The notes: generated by a model not told the origin, from the letters alone. Counted from the first letter of the stretch, positions 25,410 to 39,111 are shown. The stretch: DNA of 64,000 nt from Albula goreensis (GCA_022829145.1 CM040753.1:13902884-13966883); one strand, 5' to 3'. Made by a program: numbers and translations.

Positions 25410-26400
25410 TGCTATGGTCACTTTTCAGAAAGGAAAAGAAAAAGGACAGAGAAAACCATATATACCTCATCTAGAAAACTAAGAATCCATTGGTGAACAG
25501 AGAGCGAGTATGGGGCCTGCCACCACAGAGAAATCATTCTTTTAGCTGCTGTGAGCCCTGCCAGCAAAACTTGAGTTTTACTAATTGGTAAATTTAAGTC
25601 TTTAAACTCTTTTAAATGGAGTACTTCTGGAGAAAATTGTATAATTATACAAAGGACAGTAGAGAGTCTGGATGAAATTTGTCCCCAGAACATAGTCACC
25701 TTGGGACATTCCCATGCCATATGTATGAAGGAACCAATAGCCCCAGCAGTGCAAAGAGAGAAAATAGGGCTAGTTGTCATTTTCATTACGAAAAGCTTAC
25801 AACGAGTAACGTATAACCTAAGGACAAACTTAAAATAAATAAGCTGGTGATTGGGGTTCCTTGAGGAGGGACAAATGTTATTCCAGTTGCTGTCTGAGCC
25901 AATTTCCATTTCTAAGCCTGAAAGAACTCTTTTTCATAAAATATCATTTGAAAGGGGTTTATGAGAAGATTGTAAGAGAGGAAGATATAATTTGGACACT
26001 AGACCCCTAGTTTTACGTTGCGTACACAGCAACTCATATAAGGGGTGAAATACTAATGTCACTCCCCAAGATACCCCATAGGCTCGCAGTGATGAGTGGA
26101 GCTTCAAATAAAAAAAGAAGGAAGAGCTAGGTAAATTAAAATGAGATGTAATATCCTGGAATGCACAAAGACCCTTGTCATCAAAAATATCTCCAAGAAG
26201 ATGAATCCCTCCGGGTTACCCCCAACCAAAATAGCTAAATTATTAAATATAGGAGAATAGACATGCCGCTTAATGTTCAAATTACAATGTTTCTCTAGTG
26301 AGCGCCACACTGTAATCATTTGGGTGATTATTGGTCCAAAGCGTAACTTACATTGTTGAAGTGTGATACTATCACACTATTTGCAAAAACATTGCCTTGT
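25410..26400 (-). mobile_element. 5'-truncated L1-type LINE, ORF2 C-terminal region (degenerate)
   Basis: Read on the minus strand, the segment gives the C-terminal end of a fish L1-clade ORF2 protein. Recognisable strings are VWRSLEKHCNL, SPIFNN, LVGG, SFFFYLKL, RAYGV, NICPSSRNPNHQLI, the zinc-knuckle-like CSLCTAGAIGSFIHMAWECP, and KTQVLLAGLTAAKRMI. At least two frameshifts or stops separate these blocks (near 26110-26200 and near 25930), so it cannot encode an intact protein. Endonuclease and reverse-transcriptase catalytic parts are missing, as expected from 5' truncation. It lies antisense to the host gene. Outer boundaries are approximate. Confidence 0.88.
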
Positions 26401-29235
26401 AGCCTATGAGGGCATTCTATACCTTCTTCTATAGGATGGCATGAGGTCAATGTGTTGGGGGAGGGAGGAATTTCAGCCAGCGGTATTTCTCATTTGGTCA
26501 ATCAGTTCAATTGTCCATTCCTTTTCATAGGGCAATGCTTTCTCAGATGGCAAGCTCAAGCAAGTAGTTTTACCTCTGTCCACACTCACACCTTACTGCT
26601 CCAAGCATCATTGTCACATCATTGGCAGACAGTGGTAACACGACCGCTTACACTGTGCTAACCCTCAATGAAAATACAACCCATAGTGTGTTACTGCTGG
26701 GCCCATTACTGCATCCATCACATCTTCACCAGGTATTCATGTCTGACTGTCATGCCCTAGTGCTTAAAGTAGCATTAGAGTCCGATGTGACGTCTCATTT
26801 GTGTTCCTGTGACATTTCTGACAAGAGCCTAGATCTGCATTAGCATGGCAGCTGTAAAAAGGCTGTCTTTAGTGTGCATATGGTGTTTTCAGTAAGCTTT
26901 TCAAGGGCTTTTTTTATGCAAAACCCTTTGATCATTCCCAGCACTTCTATTCTATTCCACCAATTTTCAAAGCAAGAGCACCACAAAGGCTGCTTTTAAG
27001 TGTGTTCATGCTAAACGCTCTTTAAGTGGCTGTTCTTAGGTGTGGTTGTGGGGAGTATATGTACATACATTGGGACTCAATTAATTATATTTTCGTAAAA
27101 CTGTGTGTAAATGTATGCATCAACTGATAAAAACTAACAAAAGATTTATCAAACACGCGTAGACACAGCATTTGTTTGTATCATTGTGTGTGTGTTGATA
27201 AATACCAATCAATCGTAAATGAGAAGTTCATTCACAGAATTTTTGATTTGCATGTCATGAAATCTCTTCGGATCCTATGAACAAACTGATAGAAGAAAAC
27301 TTTGATAAATCCCACTTTGCTTGTGTGAATGCATTTACAAGCGATTTATGATCAAATTCATTCAGCTCACATTTGATAAATGAGGCTCATTGTGTGGCGC
27401 AGTCGTAATGACACGTTGAGCAACACTATCTGTGGCCACAGAAAATGTCCAGTGAGGCTTGTGTTTCTCACACCTCCTCATTATCTGTGCACCACATACC
27501 CCAGTAAAAGTGCAGCAAGGCTTATGTTTAACAGCAGATTAATTTCCAGTAAACTATTCTCCTAGGAGATGACATATGAAAGTGAATGGGGCCTGTAACA
27601 TTGGCTACTCTTGTTGGTAGTAGATCCCAAGCTAGCTACGTCATATGCAACATTAACTGCATTTAACTGAATTGCTAAAAATGAAAGTTAGGTGAGCTAT
27701 GCTATGTGCATACAACCGAGCCAGTGCTTTGATGATGAACTCACTTTATTATTTAATATGAATCAAAGCATAGTAATCGTGCTGGTTAAATGTACTTATG
27801 TGGTACAAGTAACATAACCTAGCACTTATTTGGTTGTAAAAATAGAACCAAAAAGCCTTTTAGACACAAATTCTAATTAATTTAATTTATTGAATAAAAT
27901 AGTCTTAGAGCGAATGGAATTTATAAATTTGTAATTCCTTTCCTGAATGGATTGAATTGAAATCAACTCCAATCCTGGTATTGACTTGACAATATAGTGC
28001 CCTGATGGAAAATCTTCCCAGGATTTCACAGCAGTGCATTCACCTTGTTCAGCTAATAACAGCATGATCGAGCATAATGTTTAAGTTTTATAACTGAAGA
28101 AGCTTCCCAAAGCCATGTTTGGGTCAATAGAGACTCCTATGCCAGGGCAAAGGATCCCCACGTCATTCGATCATAACCCATCCTTCTTACAAAAGGGTGC
28201 ACCAATACCAGATAAAATCACATGCTGCAGAGCAGTTAACATTTGTTGGCTGAACTGTAGTCTATACACCAGTTTAGTTGTTGTCTGTTAAACCTTGGCC
28301 TAAATACCAGTTTAGCAGTCAGAGTGCTGACCCTCCATGAATGATCTTGCTTCCCAGTGCTAAAACACATGGGAAGGAGTCCAGAGAATACAAATGGCCT
28401 GGAGCTTCTGTTCTAAATTTTCAGCTGCTCAGTTCTGATTTGCAGTTTTTCAATGGATCAGGAAAATGTATAGCACTGTTGAAGGCTGTAACTCAAGACT
28501 GGTCACCTGTTAGAGGAGATTACAGGACTGTATGAAGCTGACTGACATGTTGTGATATGACTGTCCATATGAACTGTTTCTTCTTTAAGGCCTGGGTTCA
28601 TCAGGATGGAGCGTGACAGGGTCAGATGACAGACCTGGCTCCACTGTACCTTTTGACTCGGGCCTGCCATTTCAAGCACCATTACACAGTAGCTGATGCT
28701 CTCCCACAGCAAAATCGCACCATTACCTTCGGCACGGGAACGTGTATCAAATCATTAACCCAGCAAGTGCTGGGCTCTAAAGAGGAAGCTGAAAAATGAC
28801 GGCAATTTTTTTTTTGTGACCAATTTTTTATTTCATTTAATTTATCCATGAGGCAGGAAAAAGTAAAAAATACATAACAAAAATGTCCACACATATATGG
28901 GAAAAAAAGAAACCAGGAATTTAAAAAGAGACAAAATGAGACTACTTTTTAACTTCTGGGTAGCTCATCCTGTGTAGTCCTGGAAACCCTGTCTGTTTTT
29001 GGACATTTTGTACACCCTTCAAGTTGTAGACAGGATTTTACTTAGGAATTATAATATCAGATCTCACGTCATATACCTTACTGTTCAGAACTAATTTTTC
29101 TAATGGAAAATGTTACAATCAACCCTGGTCGTGACGTAGGGAATTTGATATTCCCTACTCTGTGAGGTAAAATTATTCTGAAAGAATGTGCTTATCTCAG
29201 ATTAGACAACTCATGAGCTCTGAATGGTATTAGTA

Positions 29236-30010
29236 TGGCCCAGTGCACAGCTGTGCATCTGAATCTGACCCAGAGCAGTGCATGTCTGTGCATTTTACCC
29301 AGAACAGTGCACAGCGGTGTACCAGACCCAGAGCAGTGCACGGCCGTGTATCTGAATCTGACCCAGAGCAGTGCACGGCTGTGTATCTGAATCTAACTCA
29401 GAGCAGTGCACGGCTGTGTATCTGAATCTAACTCAGAGCAGTGCACGGCTGTGTATCTGAATCTAACTCAGAGCAGTGCACGGCTGTGTATCTGACCCAG
29501 AGTAGTGTACGGCTGTGTATCTGAATCTAACTCAGAGCAGTGCACGGCTGTGTATCTGACCCAGAGTAGTGTACGGCTGTGTATCTGAATCTGACCCAGA
29601 GCAGTGCACGGCTGTGTATCTGAATCTAACTCAGAGCAGTGCACGGCTGTATATCTGACCCAGAGTAGTGTACGGCAGTGTACCTAACCCTGAGCAGTGC
29701 ATGGGTGTGTATGTGAATCTGACCCAGAGCAGTGCAGAGCTGTGCATCTTACCCAGAGTAGTGCATGGCTGTGCATCTGACCCAGAACAGAGCACAGCTG
29801 TATATCTGACCCAGAGCAGTTCACAGCTGTGTATCTGACCCAGAACAGTGCACGGCAGTGTACCTAACCCAGAGCAGTGCGTGGCTGTGTGTATCTGACC
29901 CAGAGTAGTGCACGGCAGTGTACCTGACCCAGAGCAGTGCGTGGCTGTGTGTATCTGACCCAGAGTAGTGCACGGCAGTGTGTCTGGCCAAGAGAAGTGT
30001 ATGGCTGTGT
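29236..30010 (+). repeat. 29/35-bp minisatellite, about 24 units of two lengths
   Basis: The unit is CTGACCCAGAGCAGTGCACG plus GCTGTGTAT (29 bp). Longer 35-bp units carry an extra CTGAAT next to the CTGACCC or CTAACTC block, a small internal duplication. Short and long units are mixed. Units near both ends are more diverged (GTGCATCTTACCC, GTGTACCTAACCC). Confidence 0.95.
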
Positions 30011-31334
30011 GTCTGCTTGTTACTGCAGGTAGTTCTGCTGTGCCAAAGGAACAGTCTAATTAGACACTTGGGAGAAGATGCACAGTGTCTGATTCCAGAA
30101 GCTTGTGCCTCTTAACCTGCAAACAAGTCAGGTGACAGCCATTTCATTTGGCTTTTTTTTTTTGTCTTTTTGTGATGACATGTATGGAAGGAATATAATC
30201 ACAAATGCCGAGAAATACATATGAGGATGCACTACACAGCATACACATTTCAAAAAAGAAACAGAAAAGTAGAATGAATACTTACCTCTCCATTGACCTG
30301 TCAAAACGTCTAGATGGTTCCACAATGTTCTAGAATAACCTTGGTTGTACAAAGGACAATTATTCTCCTACACCGAATAGTCCTACAACACTATTTTCCT
30401 AGTGATTTGATAGCCAAACTTGTACTTAGTATGTAATGCTTGTCAGACCTTTAGCATAGAAAACTACTGACTCCATCGTAGAATAATGCAGTCTTGCATG
30501 TCAACTTTGCAATGCGAATTATGGTGTCAGTTAATATTTTCTAATGATTCAAATTCCCATGTAGCACCTGGCTTGCTAGTAGCAATGGTGGTACTTGCTG
30601 TCACAAATTTACTCTGTAGCCCCTCTTTTCTGCTTCATAACTATACATTTATCATGAAATGTGTTTTGCCCTGAAAGTCATTTTAATCAAACGAGACTTA
30701 CTACTGAACCACTGTGTCCTGTGTGACTTTGTCCATGGTCATTCAATCCAAGTGTGAAAAAAACACTTTCTATAACTATTTTCTATTTCTTTGTTGATAC
30801 ACAATCCACATTTCTGTTTGTAATTCATTAATGTAGATACATGGCTGTGTTTTACTGGCATATGCAGCTGATGAAGACTTTTCCTCCAATTCTGTAACTG
30901 TTTAATCGTATTTGAAGATAAATGACCTGTACTTTAGTTTCAGCACTCCCTGGCGATTACTGTGGACAGTTTCATAACTGTCTACTGTATACTCTACAGA
31001 CCAGGCCTGATTAATCAAACTTAACCCATGCACCCCCTAAAATGGATGTAAGGGGAGACAGGCATGATTAAAAGTATATATCCCTGTGTGTTTTTTAAAA
31101 AAAGACACCCAAGAATGACTAAGCATTGAAATTATTGTATTGGGAGCTGAAGGATCACAGTTAGCTACAGTTTGAGTGCTGATGTAGTTTCATCTGTATG
31201 CTGTGTGCTTTCACTTAATGTTTCAGATCTAAGAACTGTACTCATTTACTGTGAGCCTGGCTTCTCTGCACCTGTGCTCCAGTTGCTCCCGCGATGTGCA
31301 TTTTAATACATGTTGTCATTATAACCTTGTAGGT

Positions 31335-31385
31335 TGCATAGTTCTTGATAAGAACATCTGCCAAATAAGTGCATAAATAAATCAT
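31335..31385 (+). mobile_element. Teleost repeat tail (GATAAGAACATCTGCCAAAT)
   Basis: CTTGATAAGAACATCTGCC followed by AAATAAGTGCATAAATAAAT matches the forward form of the fish motif GGATAAgAGCGTCTGCTAAATGnnTAAAT. It is probably a fragment of the same family as the copies at 1-60 and 19955-20140, in the opposite orientation. Confidence 0.5.
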
Positions 31386-34300
31386 ATGCATAATGCCATG
31401 TCCTTGTGCCATAAAAATGCTTTGTGTGTAATTCAAATATATTCTGTTTATACTCTGTGAATCGACTGAGTGCATTATGATGTTCCTAATTTTTATCTCA
31501 ACTGCTTCTCTGAGGATCACTATTGTTACAATTATTCCATAACAATAAAAAAGGAGAACAGTGATTTATCTCTGTCATGCCCTGCATAGCACTCTACAAC
31601 AGATACTTTGTTAAGGGCACACAATTTGTTTTTTAATGGTATATTTTCATATAGCAATGGACCCAGCATGTTATTGCAAGGCTTTCATCTTGAAACCATG
31701 TCTAGTTTTTATTAATATGATGATTGTGTCATTTTTTGGGTTTGTTTGCAATATTTAATATTCTTGAATAGTCATATTTACAGTAGTGTTCAAGATGTGT
31801 TGTCCCAGGCTGGTTGATCATCTCTCGGTGTCTTTCAGCATGCCCGCTTCATTTTATAAAATAACTTACATTGTGTGCTTCCAGGAAACCATCTGGCAAA
31901 CTTCATGCAACACGGGCCTGTGTAAATGTCTGACAAGGGCTATTTCAAGGTCCATTTGAAAAGGAATATATTTTTCTACTTTGTGTGCCCAAGGGCAAAA
32001 ATGATCCAATCTTATATGGATATCAGCTATGTGGTTTGTATTCTAAACATAATGGTGTGTAGCAAATATATGGTTTTTGCGTCTGATATCGAAAAAAAAA
32101 ATCTATATGATGGTCATACTGTGAGAACTGATTAGAACTGGCCATATTACCTAAATATGCCATATATGCACTTATGGCAGTAACATCAGTTTCAACAACA
32201 AATAATGTGGTTTAATGCCAAAGAAATAATGACTCTCAGTTTAGTAATTCCTAAAATAGCTCGTTGTTTTTAAGCATAAACATTAATTTGGTTAAACATT
32301 TTGTTTGTGATTTTTCTGGACAGGCCTTGGAATGTTTAGATAATCCCATTCATGTGGTATGTGTTTATTCAGTGAGCATTAACCTTCGTATTCATGCATA
32401 TTCTGTATGACAGCAAACAATTTGGATAAACATGTATTCTAATTTGGAGCACAAGGATACTGTATAAGCCTAGTTCATTATGAGTTCATGATGTATGAGG
32501 GACATGCATTTTTTTGCCTGTGATTTAAGACAGTGGTGGATATAAAAATGTAAGGCAATACTATCATGATCAAATGAAGTGTGAGATCATCTTAAGATTA
32601 GCTGGGCTGAAATATCACATTGCAGTTCTGTTGTTTCATTACAGCCAAGTCTTTCATACAGTGAGTCTGTTCTTCACACTCTGTTCTTGTAGATATTTGA
32701 TTAAACTTTTGTTCTTTACAGACACTTTAATTCTTTCCACCGCACCAGCAGCTTTTCTTAATCTTGTGTGCCACAGCCTTCAGACTAATCTTGTGTGATT
32801 CATTTACCCTATGACATACTGAACAGTTTTACTTTTCTCACTGTTGTAAAACATTGGATTTTGTTTGTTGTGTACAGTCTCCGATTGACGATCAAGAGGT
32901 TGGCTAACACTAGCTGTACTTTTCTATTTTAGTATGTTATACGGTATATATACATGTTGTAATTCATTCACTCATCGTGGTGTTGCTTTGTTGAATATCA
33001 GTTCAAACCAGTTCTGCTACTGAGCTAGGTTGTCAGAGTCCATTCATTGAGTCCTGGAGCGAATTTGGGCTTGCCTCTAAATTTTAGCACTTCAGTGATT
33101 CATTTATCTCACTGCCTGGCTGAAGACTCCACACACCTTGTTTCCTAAGCCTTAAACTGTTTGTTTATCTAAAGGAAACCACAAAAAATGCATCCATTAT
33201 AGCCCTCCAGGACTGTAGTTTGGCAACCTGCAGTACCAGTTTCTGGCCTACGTTTTGTGAACTAAAGGCCATGCCATCTATAGCTGCTTTCACACAGGAC
33301 TCCAGGTATCACAAATTTTGCTCTGGGGCAGATCTGGTTTTTAAGTCATCTTTGGACTCAGATATGAAGGAAACAAGCATAAAATCCTGAACTGAACTGG
33401 GCCTCAGACTCCCATATGGAAAAGATATTGTTCTGGGCATTGTTCTGGTACCTTCCATTACTGTCGGGTAATGAAAGGCTTATCTCAGAGGCTATTGGCT
33501 GTATTGATTGGAGAGCAGTTCTCGCTTTGGTGAACACCCTTGGAGAAGTGCTTAAGTAACCTTGACCTACACATGGAGAATGTTCTCCCATCCTCTCCAG
33601 CTACTTAATACACCAGCCTTCTCCCCCATCTCCCCTGCTAGTTGTTATACATCTCCAAAATTCACAAGAGCTCATGCATGCTCCCACTCAGCTCTGCTGT
33701 TTGTTTTGCTCAACCCATCAGTCTCCATAAATCAGCCTCTGCAGTTTTTCGTCCTGTCACTTTGTGCAGCTGGCTGAGAACGCTCAATGTTGTCCCTTCA
33801 TCATCAGATGCATTTTTTAGACTGTGTCACTCCTGATCGCCATCTCAGATTTCTTATGTTTAGTTAAAAGATGACATGCACTTTTATGTCCAGCATAATC
33901 TTTTAAAAATCTCTTTGGAGACAGTGAGAAACAAGAGAGAAAAAGATCATCCTTAAACTAGAGCCTTTATGATGCCATTGTATAGTGTAATGTAGGCAGA
34001 GGCATTTGAGCTGTGTTATATTGCTTAGAAACTCATGCTGTGTGCATTGCTTTTGTTCCTGTGTTTGTAATTCAACACCTTCCTGTTTATGTAAATCAGG
34101 CTATCAGACAATAACTGATTTAAGGATGGTTGTACTTACTATCAAAGATTCATAAGAAAAAACTCTTAATGCAATGTAGTCCTGGCACTACATAGGATTG
34201 TGTATCAAAGAAGTGCCATTGAGAGATTATAATGGGGAATGTGTATGAAGGTGTGACTTTAAAGCTGATAAAAATGAGACAGAGATATCAATGATTAGTG

Positions 34301-35619
34301 ATGCGTGAAAGCATAGAGTATATAATTTTTTAACTACTTTCCTGACATGTCTGGCCTTAATCAAATTGGAGGAACGGTGTAGTGAGAGAAACTGATTATG
34401 TGGAGCATCTACAGTATGTTTAACACATTACATGGTGGGGATTGTTTAACATATTTTGTCACTTTATGTAACAATAAGTGAAATATGTAAGTGATGAATA
34501 AAAGGTCATTTTACCTTATGTGCTTTACAGTACAGATGACTGAACTATTTAGCGAAACCAATTTATTGAATAATAAAACATAATTAAAATATCTTTATGT
34601 GCCTAAATATCTGAATTCCAGCTGTATATCTAGTTATCCTTGGTAGATAAATTGACTGGTTCCCATAGTAGGCCAGGTGTGTTATCACTCAACACACAGC
34701 ACCAATCAATCATTTGTTAATGCAGTGGAGATTTGTACTTTCTAATGGATGCAGAGAGTTTCGTTAAAACAATTAGAGCATTTCATGGCTTCAGTAGATA
34801 TTGACCCAGTGATGCAGTGCTCTAACAACCTACAGACAAAGATCCTCCTTTGCAGATCTATACTCTTCCTCTCATATATGTCTGAAATCAAGTGGTTAAC
34901 AGGGTTTGTGTTTTACTATAATGCCAAATTCCCTTTACATATATTCTTGTCTTCATAGAAGGCACCATTTATAACATAAAGCTGTTATTTGAATTTTTTA
35001 AAAATTTGTTTGCACAAATCACCAGGAAGTGATCCCATTGCAGTTACTAATAAGACGTACAATTGCCTCATCACTTTCAAGACTGGATCAATAGCAGGAG
35101 TCTTCTGCTAATTCTCTATTTATGGAGATCGCTGTGGGAGGCAGATGAGAGAGTGAAGTGCCCCAGGGATGGGGGTGCTTGAGTGTGAGATCCAGATTTT
35201 GTCATACATACGTTTCACTTGTGGGAGCTCCCGTGGTTTGCAGCCACTAATGAGTGCATGACAGTGAGCATGCAGTTACATACAGGAGACGTCTGAAAAT
35301 TCATGCTCTGCTGGAGGTATAAACATAAGATAGCCTCTTCAGAGGATCAAAGCAAAAAAGAAGAACAAAGGAGTAAGTGGTAAATAAATCAATGGCACTG
35401 CTATGAGCAGAGGGAGAGGAAGATGAAAAGAAAAGACAGTGGTGCATGTATGTTTTACCAAGAAGATGTGTCATTCCTTTTGGGAGATTAATGTCGGATG
35501 GTGTGTGGGGAGTAATGGGGGAGGGGGCACTGGGCAGACTCATGTATGCTGCAGCTTCCATTTTGTCTCATAGCACAGATTTGTTAAAAAAACATAGACA
35601 ACTTTGATGCACAGTACTA

Positions 35620-36240
35620 GGGCTGCACGATGTGGAGAAAAAATGCAATGTGTGATTAACTTATGGATTATCGCGATGGCGATATGCAATGCAATAAACC
35701 AAAGATTAATGTATTTAATCAAAAAATTATTTTAAGTAGATTTAAAACCTGAAATAATGACATTTCCAATATGCATGTTTCCTGTTCTTTCTGTTCTTCT
35801 TAATCATCACTCCCAACTTCTCAGTGACCAGTAAATCTTTACTGCATATCACCTCTAATTGAGTGTGGCTGCCATGTGTAAAACCAAATTCTGCCACACA
35901 ACCGAGGTGCTTCTTTGTTTAGGAATCAGATCACTTTCTGCAGCTGCGTCGGCTGCCTTGCTATGACCCTCAGGCTGAATCGTTTCGACGACTTGCCAAC
36001 CAGTGCACCAAGAGCGTGTTGTTTCACACTGGATTCACCGCTCCCTGCTCATGTTCCTCATGACGCCATCGGTGTGCACGCATCTGCATCAGGAGCCAAT
36101 TGTGCGCATGACTAATTTCTGCTGTCTACATTTCCATACACTTGGCAGCTTATTAAATTATAATAATTAAGTTATTGCAATGCATTGTGATATGCTTTTC
36201 ACTATAAATTCATTTGCAATATTTTTTAAAATGTGACATA
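35620..36240. mobile_element. Probable teleost element with 'GGGCTGCACGATGTGG' end
   Basis: Begins TAGGGCTGCACGATGTGGAG, then AATGCAATG, ATTATCGCGATGGCGATATG. This resembles the 'GGGCTGCACGATAT...CGCGATAT' repeats that I know to be frequent in fish genomes. The right part, ATTGCAATGCATTGTGATATG near 36174-36194, looks like a partner end. Between them lies a higher-GC segment (35870-36115) with an ORF matching nothing I know. Boundaries and family are not established. Confidence 0.45.
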
Positions 36241-38967
36241 TCCTGCATCCTGCAGAATGTGACAAGCTGATTGCCTCTTCTTGCAGTACTCATTTTTGCA
36301 CTTTTTTGCCCTTTTTCTAACACAATTTAGTCTGTCTCTGGGATGTTGTAGTACTTAGAGGGTGTCAGAGAGAAAACTGACATCATGGTTTGGGGCTGTT
36401 TTTATTTGTTTGGTGTTCAGGTATCCATATTCAGGATCTTTCAGTGTAGAAAAAAGTGGGGCTGCCCCTGTCTAATGTAAAAGTAATCAACTCTGTGGAT
36501 ATGCATCTTTATTCAGCAAGCTAATTTTGCCTTTAATTGGGAGTTTTGCCATGTTCAGTCTTGGGGATAAGGACTGGACACTACTGCGAGGTTTGGCTGT
36601 GAATAATAATTTCTGTAGCAATTAATTCAGAGACAAGGCATTTATGACCTGTTTGGAGTACTGTCCCAAGGCTGGGGTTTAGTTTCTGTACACAGGGAAC
36701 ATGTATTATATTTCTGTAAAATGCTTTAAATGCACCTTACCATGTTTCTAAATGTCTTTTGCCCAAGCTTGACATTCAGAAATATTGTTTTTTATTTATC
36801 GTTTCTTTGATTTTGATGATGATTGTTGGCAGCAGTCTGTTTCTATGCAAGCAATATTTAAACTTGAAATAGAATTATTTATACATCTCAGATACCATAT
36901 TGATTTTAGTTGGTAATGTGGCATTGAATCTGGGAGTGGGTGAGGGACCCATAGACAAATAAGTGCAGTTGTTTGCAATTGTGTTGTGGATGTCATATTT
37001 GAGCCAATCCCAGGGAAATAAATGTACTTTTCCGTGACCTCGCTTTGATTCTGAGTGACAATGCATCTCAGACAGCTCTACACAGGTTGCATGGAGGGAA
37101 CACAGTTACACAACCCCTCAGAGATTTCATGCTGAAAAATCATGTACATGTGATGTAAACTGACCTAATTCCAAAGATCTGTTGCAAAAAAAGCAGTTCT
37201 TCCCATCTCTGGGGAAATCATCAGATGAACATGTTTGATGATCCATAATAAATTGCTACCTCAGTCACCATAGGACAATCCTTCTGTGCATATAAAGATG
37301 CATTAATGGTATGGAGAAAATTCAACCAACAAAGTGAGTCAGAAAAAGAAGTTGATCATGGGAAAAGACACTAAGTGGAGTTAAACTGCAGCTACTCTGC
37401 AGGTTCAGGATCTCACGTGTGTAGGTATAACTAGAACTATCTGTTCATAGCTAGAACTGACTGTTCTGTTGCAGTTCTGTGCTGGCTGTTCTAAGGTCAT
37501 AGGGCATGCACAAATGAACTCCAGTAAATATGTATTTGTATGCATATACAGTATGTTTTTTACTTCTGTGGTATGGATCTAACATGCTGTTTACCATTCC
37601 TGTTCATGTTCCTATTATTGAAAGTGTTATTGGTGACAAAGGTCTCAACTCTGCGTCAACAAATCTTAAAGTTTGTTTAATTTTTCTTATTTGATCTGCA
37701 AACGTGTACATTTTTTAATACATTTTTATGAGTTGCCATCTTTGCTGCTGTTGAAACGAAGTGTTCCATGACCATTTATGTGGAATTCTTAATTAAAAAA
37801 TTAACTGAAATAATTGCTAAAATCCTCCTATTTTCATGTTCAGATATCCATGACGGTGTAGATGATGGGCCAAGAATTGGAAGTGCAGAAGATTCTCTCT
37901 CTGAGCTGTATTTCAGCTTCGACAGGGGCCTTGTCACGCTAGAGGGGCAGACACGCCTGGAAAATCCAGCCTCCTAAATAATTTGTTCCTAAAGCAGGAT
38001 TAGGCTCACAGTTTTCCAGTTTTAATGAGGCAGAATCAATGGAGCATTTCACCAATCTAAATCCCTATTGGTACAACGGCAAACCATCGCTTCAGACTTT
38101 CAAGTCCGGGAGCCTATTAGTGGTGAGGCGCAGAAAGGCCTGATAGGTGTGGAGATCCCCTTGCTCACACACTGCCTCTGTGCAGCTCTGCAGTGCATTA
38201 GGCCAAGGCCACTGGGTTAACTCTCCTGCTCTCCTTTCTCCTCATTTCAGCTCTTCACACCCACTGGAGACCTGTGAGACTGCAGTATACCATTAGCAAA
38301 AATGTCTGTTTTTGTGTATTGTATTTATAAGTACCTGAAAAAAGTACCATACTTGCTATAAAGGAACAAAGCATTAGTTTGTGAATATAGGCTGGATGCA
38401 TTATTTTTCACATGATATATGTTGTGCATCTATCAGATGACTTATTCAGCTTGATTAAATCAGTGTGAAACTTGGCCAGTAATATTATGTATATGAATTT
38501 AGGGGCTATAATATGTAGTATACATTTTCATCATAACTAATAAACGTTGGATTTTGATATGTAAAGTTAGTAGCACATTAAATATTTACTTTTCAAACTC
38601 ATGGGTTTAGCTTCACATATTTAAAAAAAAATGTTTATGTTTTGGATGCTTTGATGTTCATGCTTTGAATGATACCATCATATCTGTGGCAGTCACTTTA
38701 CAAAAAAGAAGAAAAAAAAGATTGTGAAAATGGATAACCATAAACTGCTTGAATAAATATCCACCTGTATTCATGGATATTGTGTAAAAATGTAAGCCGT
38801 GTAAGTCACTTGTGCTGGCAGCTAAATCCTTATATGTAATATCATGTGATAATATACATGCATATATTGATTTTGTTAATGTTACTCAGATGTGTAATAT
38901 GGGTTTCCATCTGCTTCTGACATTTAGGACATCCTTAGCTCCTTAATTCTATCTGCCTCTTCTGCAG

Positions 38968-39111
38968 CTGGGAGTTATCGTGAGCATCGGAGCAACCTGA
39001 CGTCTCTGCTGGTCCAGCCAATCTCCGCCTCCCTGGCCAGACAGCTGCTCTCTGCAGGGGCCGCAGAAAAGGGCGGGGCCTGTGTCAGCATCAACATGCC
39101 TGTGGCTGCAG
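38968..39111 (+). CDS. naaladl2: naaladl2 internal exon 3 of window: start of M28 peptidase-like domain
   Basis: A 144-nt exon, phase 1 in and phase 1 out, after acceptor TTCTGCAG and ending at CTGCAG|GTACAG. It reads (A)GSYREHRSNLTSLLVQPIS, then ASLARQLLSAGAAEKGGACV and SINMPVAA. 'SNLTSLLVQPISA' is the strongest single NAALADL2 match in the window. NLT is a potential N-glycosylation sequon. In related enzymes this is where the chain passes from the PA domain into the protease fold ('..iPvqpIS...a..L'). The GGACV insertion is GC-rich and looks fish-specific, but I could not align it. Confidence 0.94.

Larger units (their letters stand above)
12447..38967 (+). other. Intron (26,521 bp), largest complete intron of the window
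   Basis: Extends from donor GTGAGT to acceptor CTCTTCTGCAG. It carries most of the repeats in the window: a fold-back MITE, 30-, 40-, 28-, 60- and 29/35-bp tandem arrays, a minus-strand L1 fragment, teleost motif copies and a TGCACGAT-type element. Because exons at 12296 and 38968 join directly in phase and without loss of homologous residues, no extra coding exon is required between them. Stretches 20140-22050, 26400-29230, 30010-31330, 31390-35600 and 36240-37830 hold nothing I can name. Confidence 0.75.

Noticed and set aside
29236..30010. CRISPR-like array (regular repeats)
   Set aside because: Repeats are directly tandem with no unique spacers, in vertebrate intron sequence. The same applies to all other arrays here.
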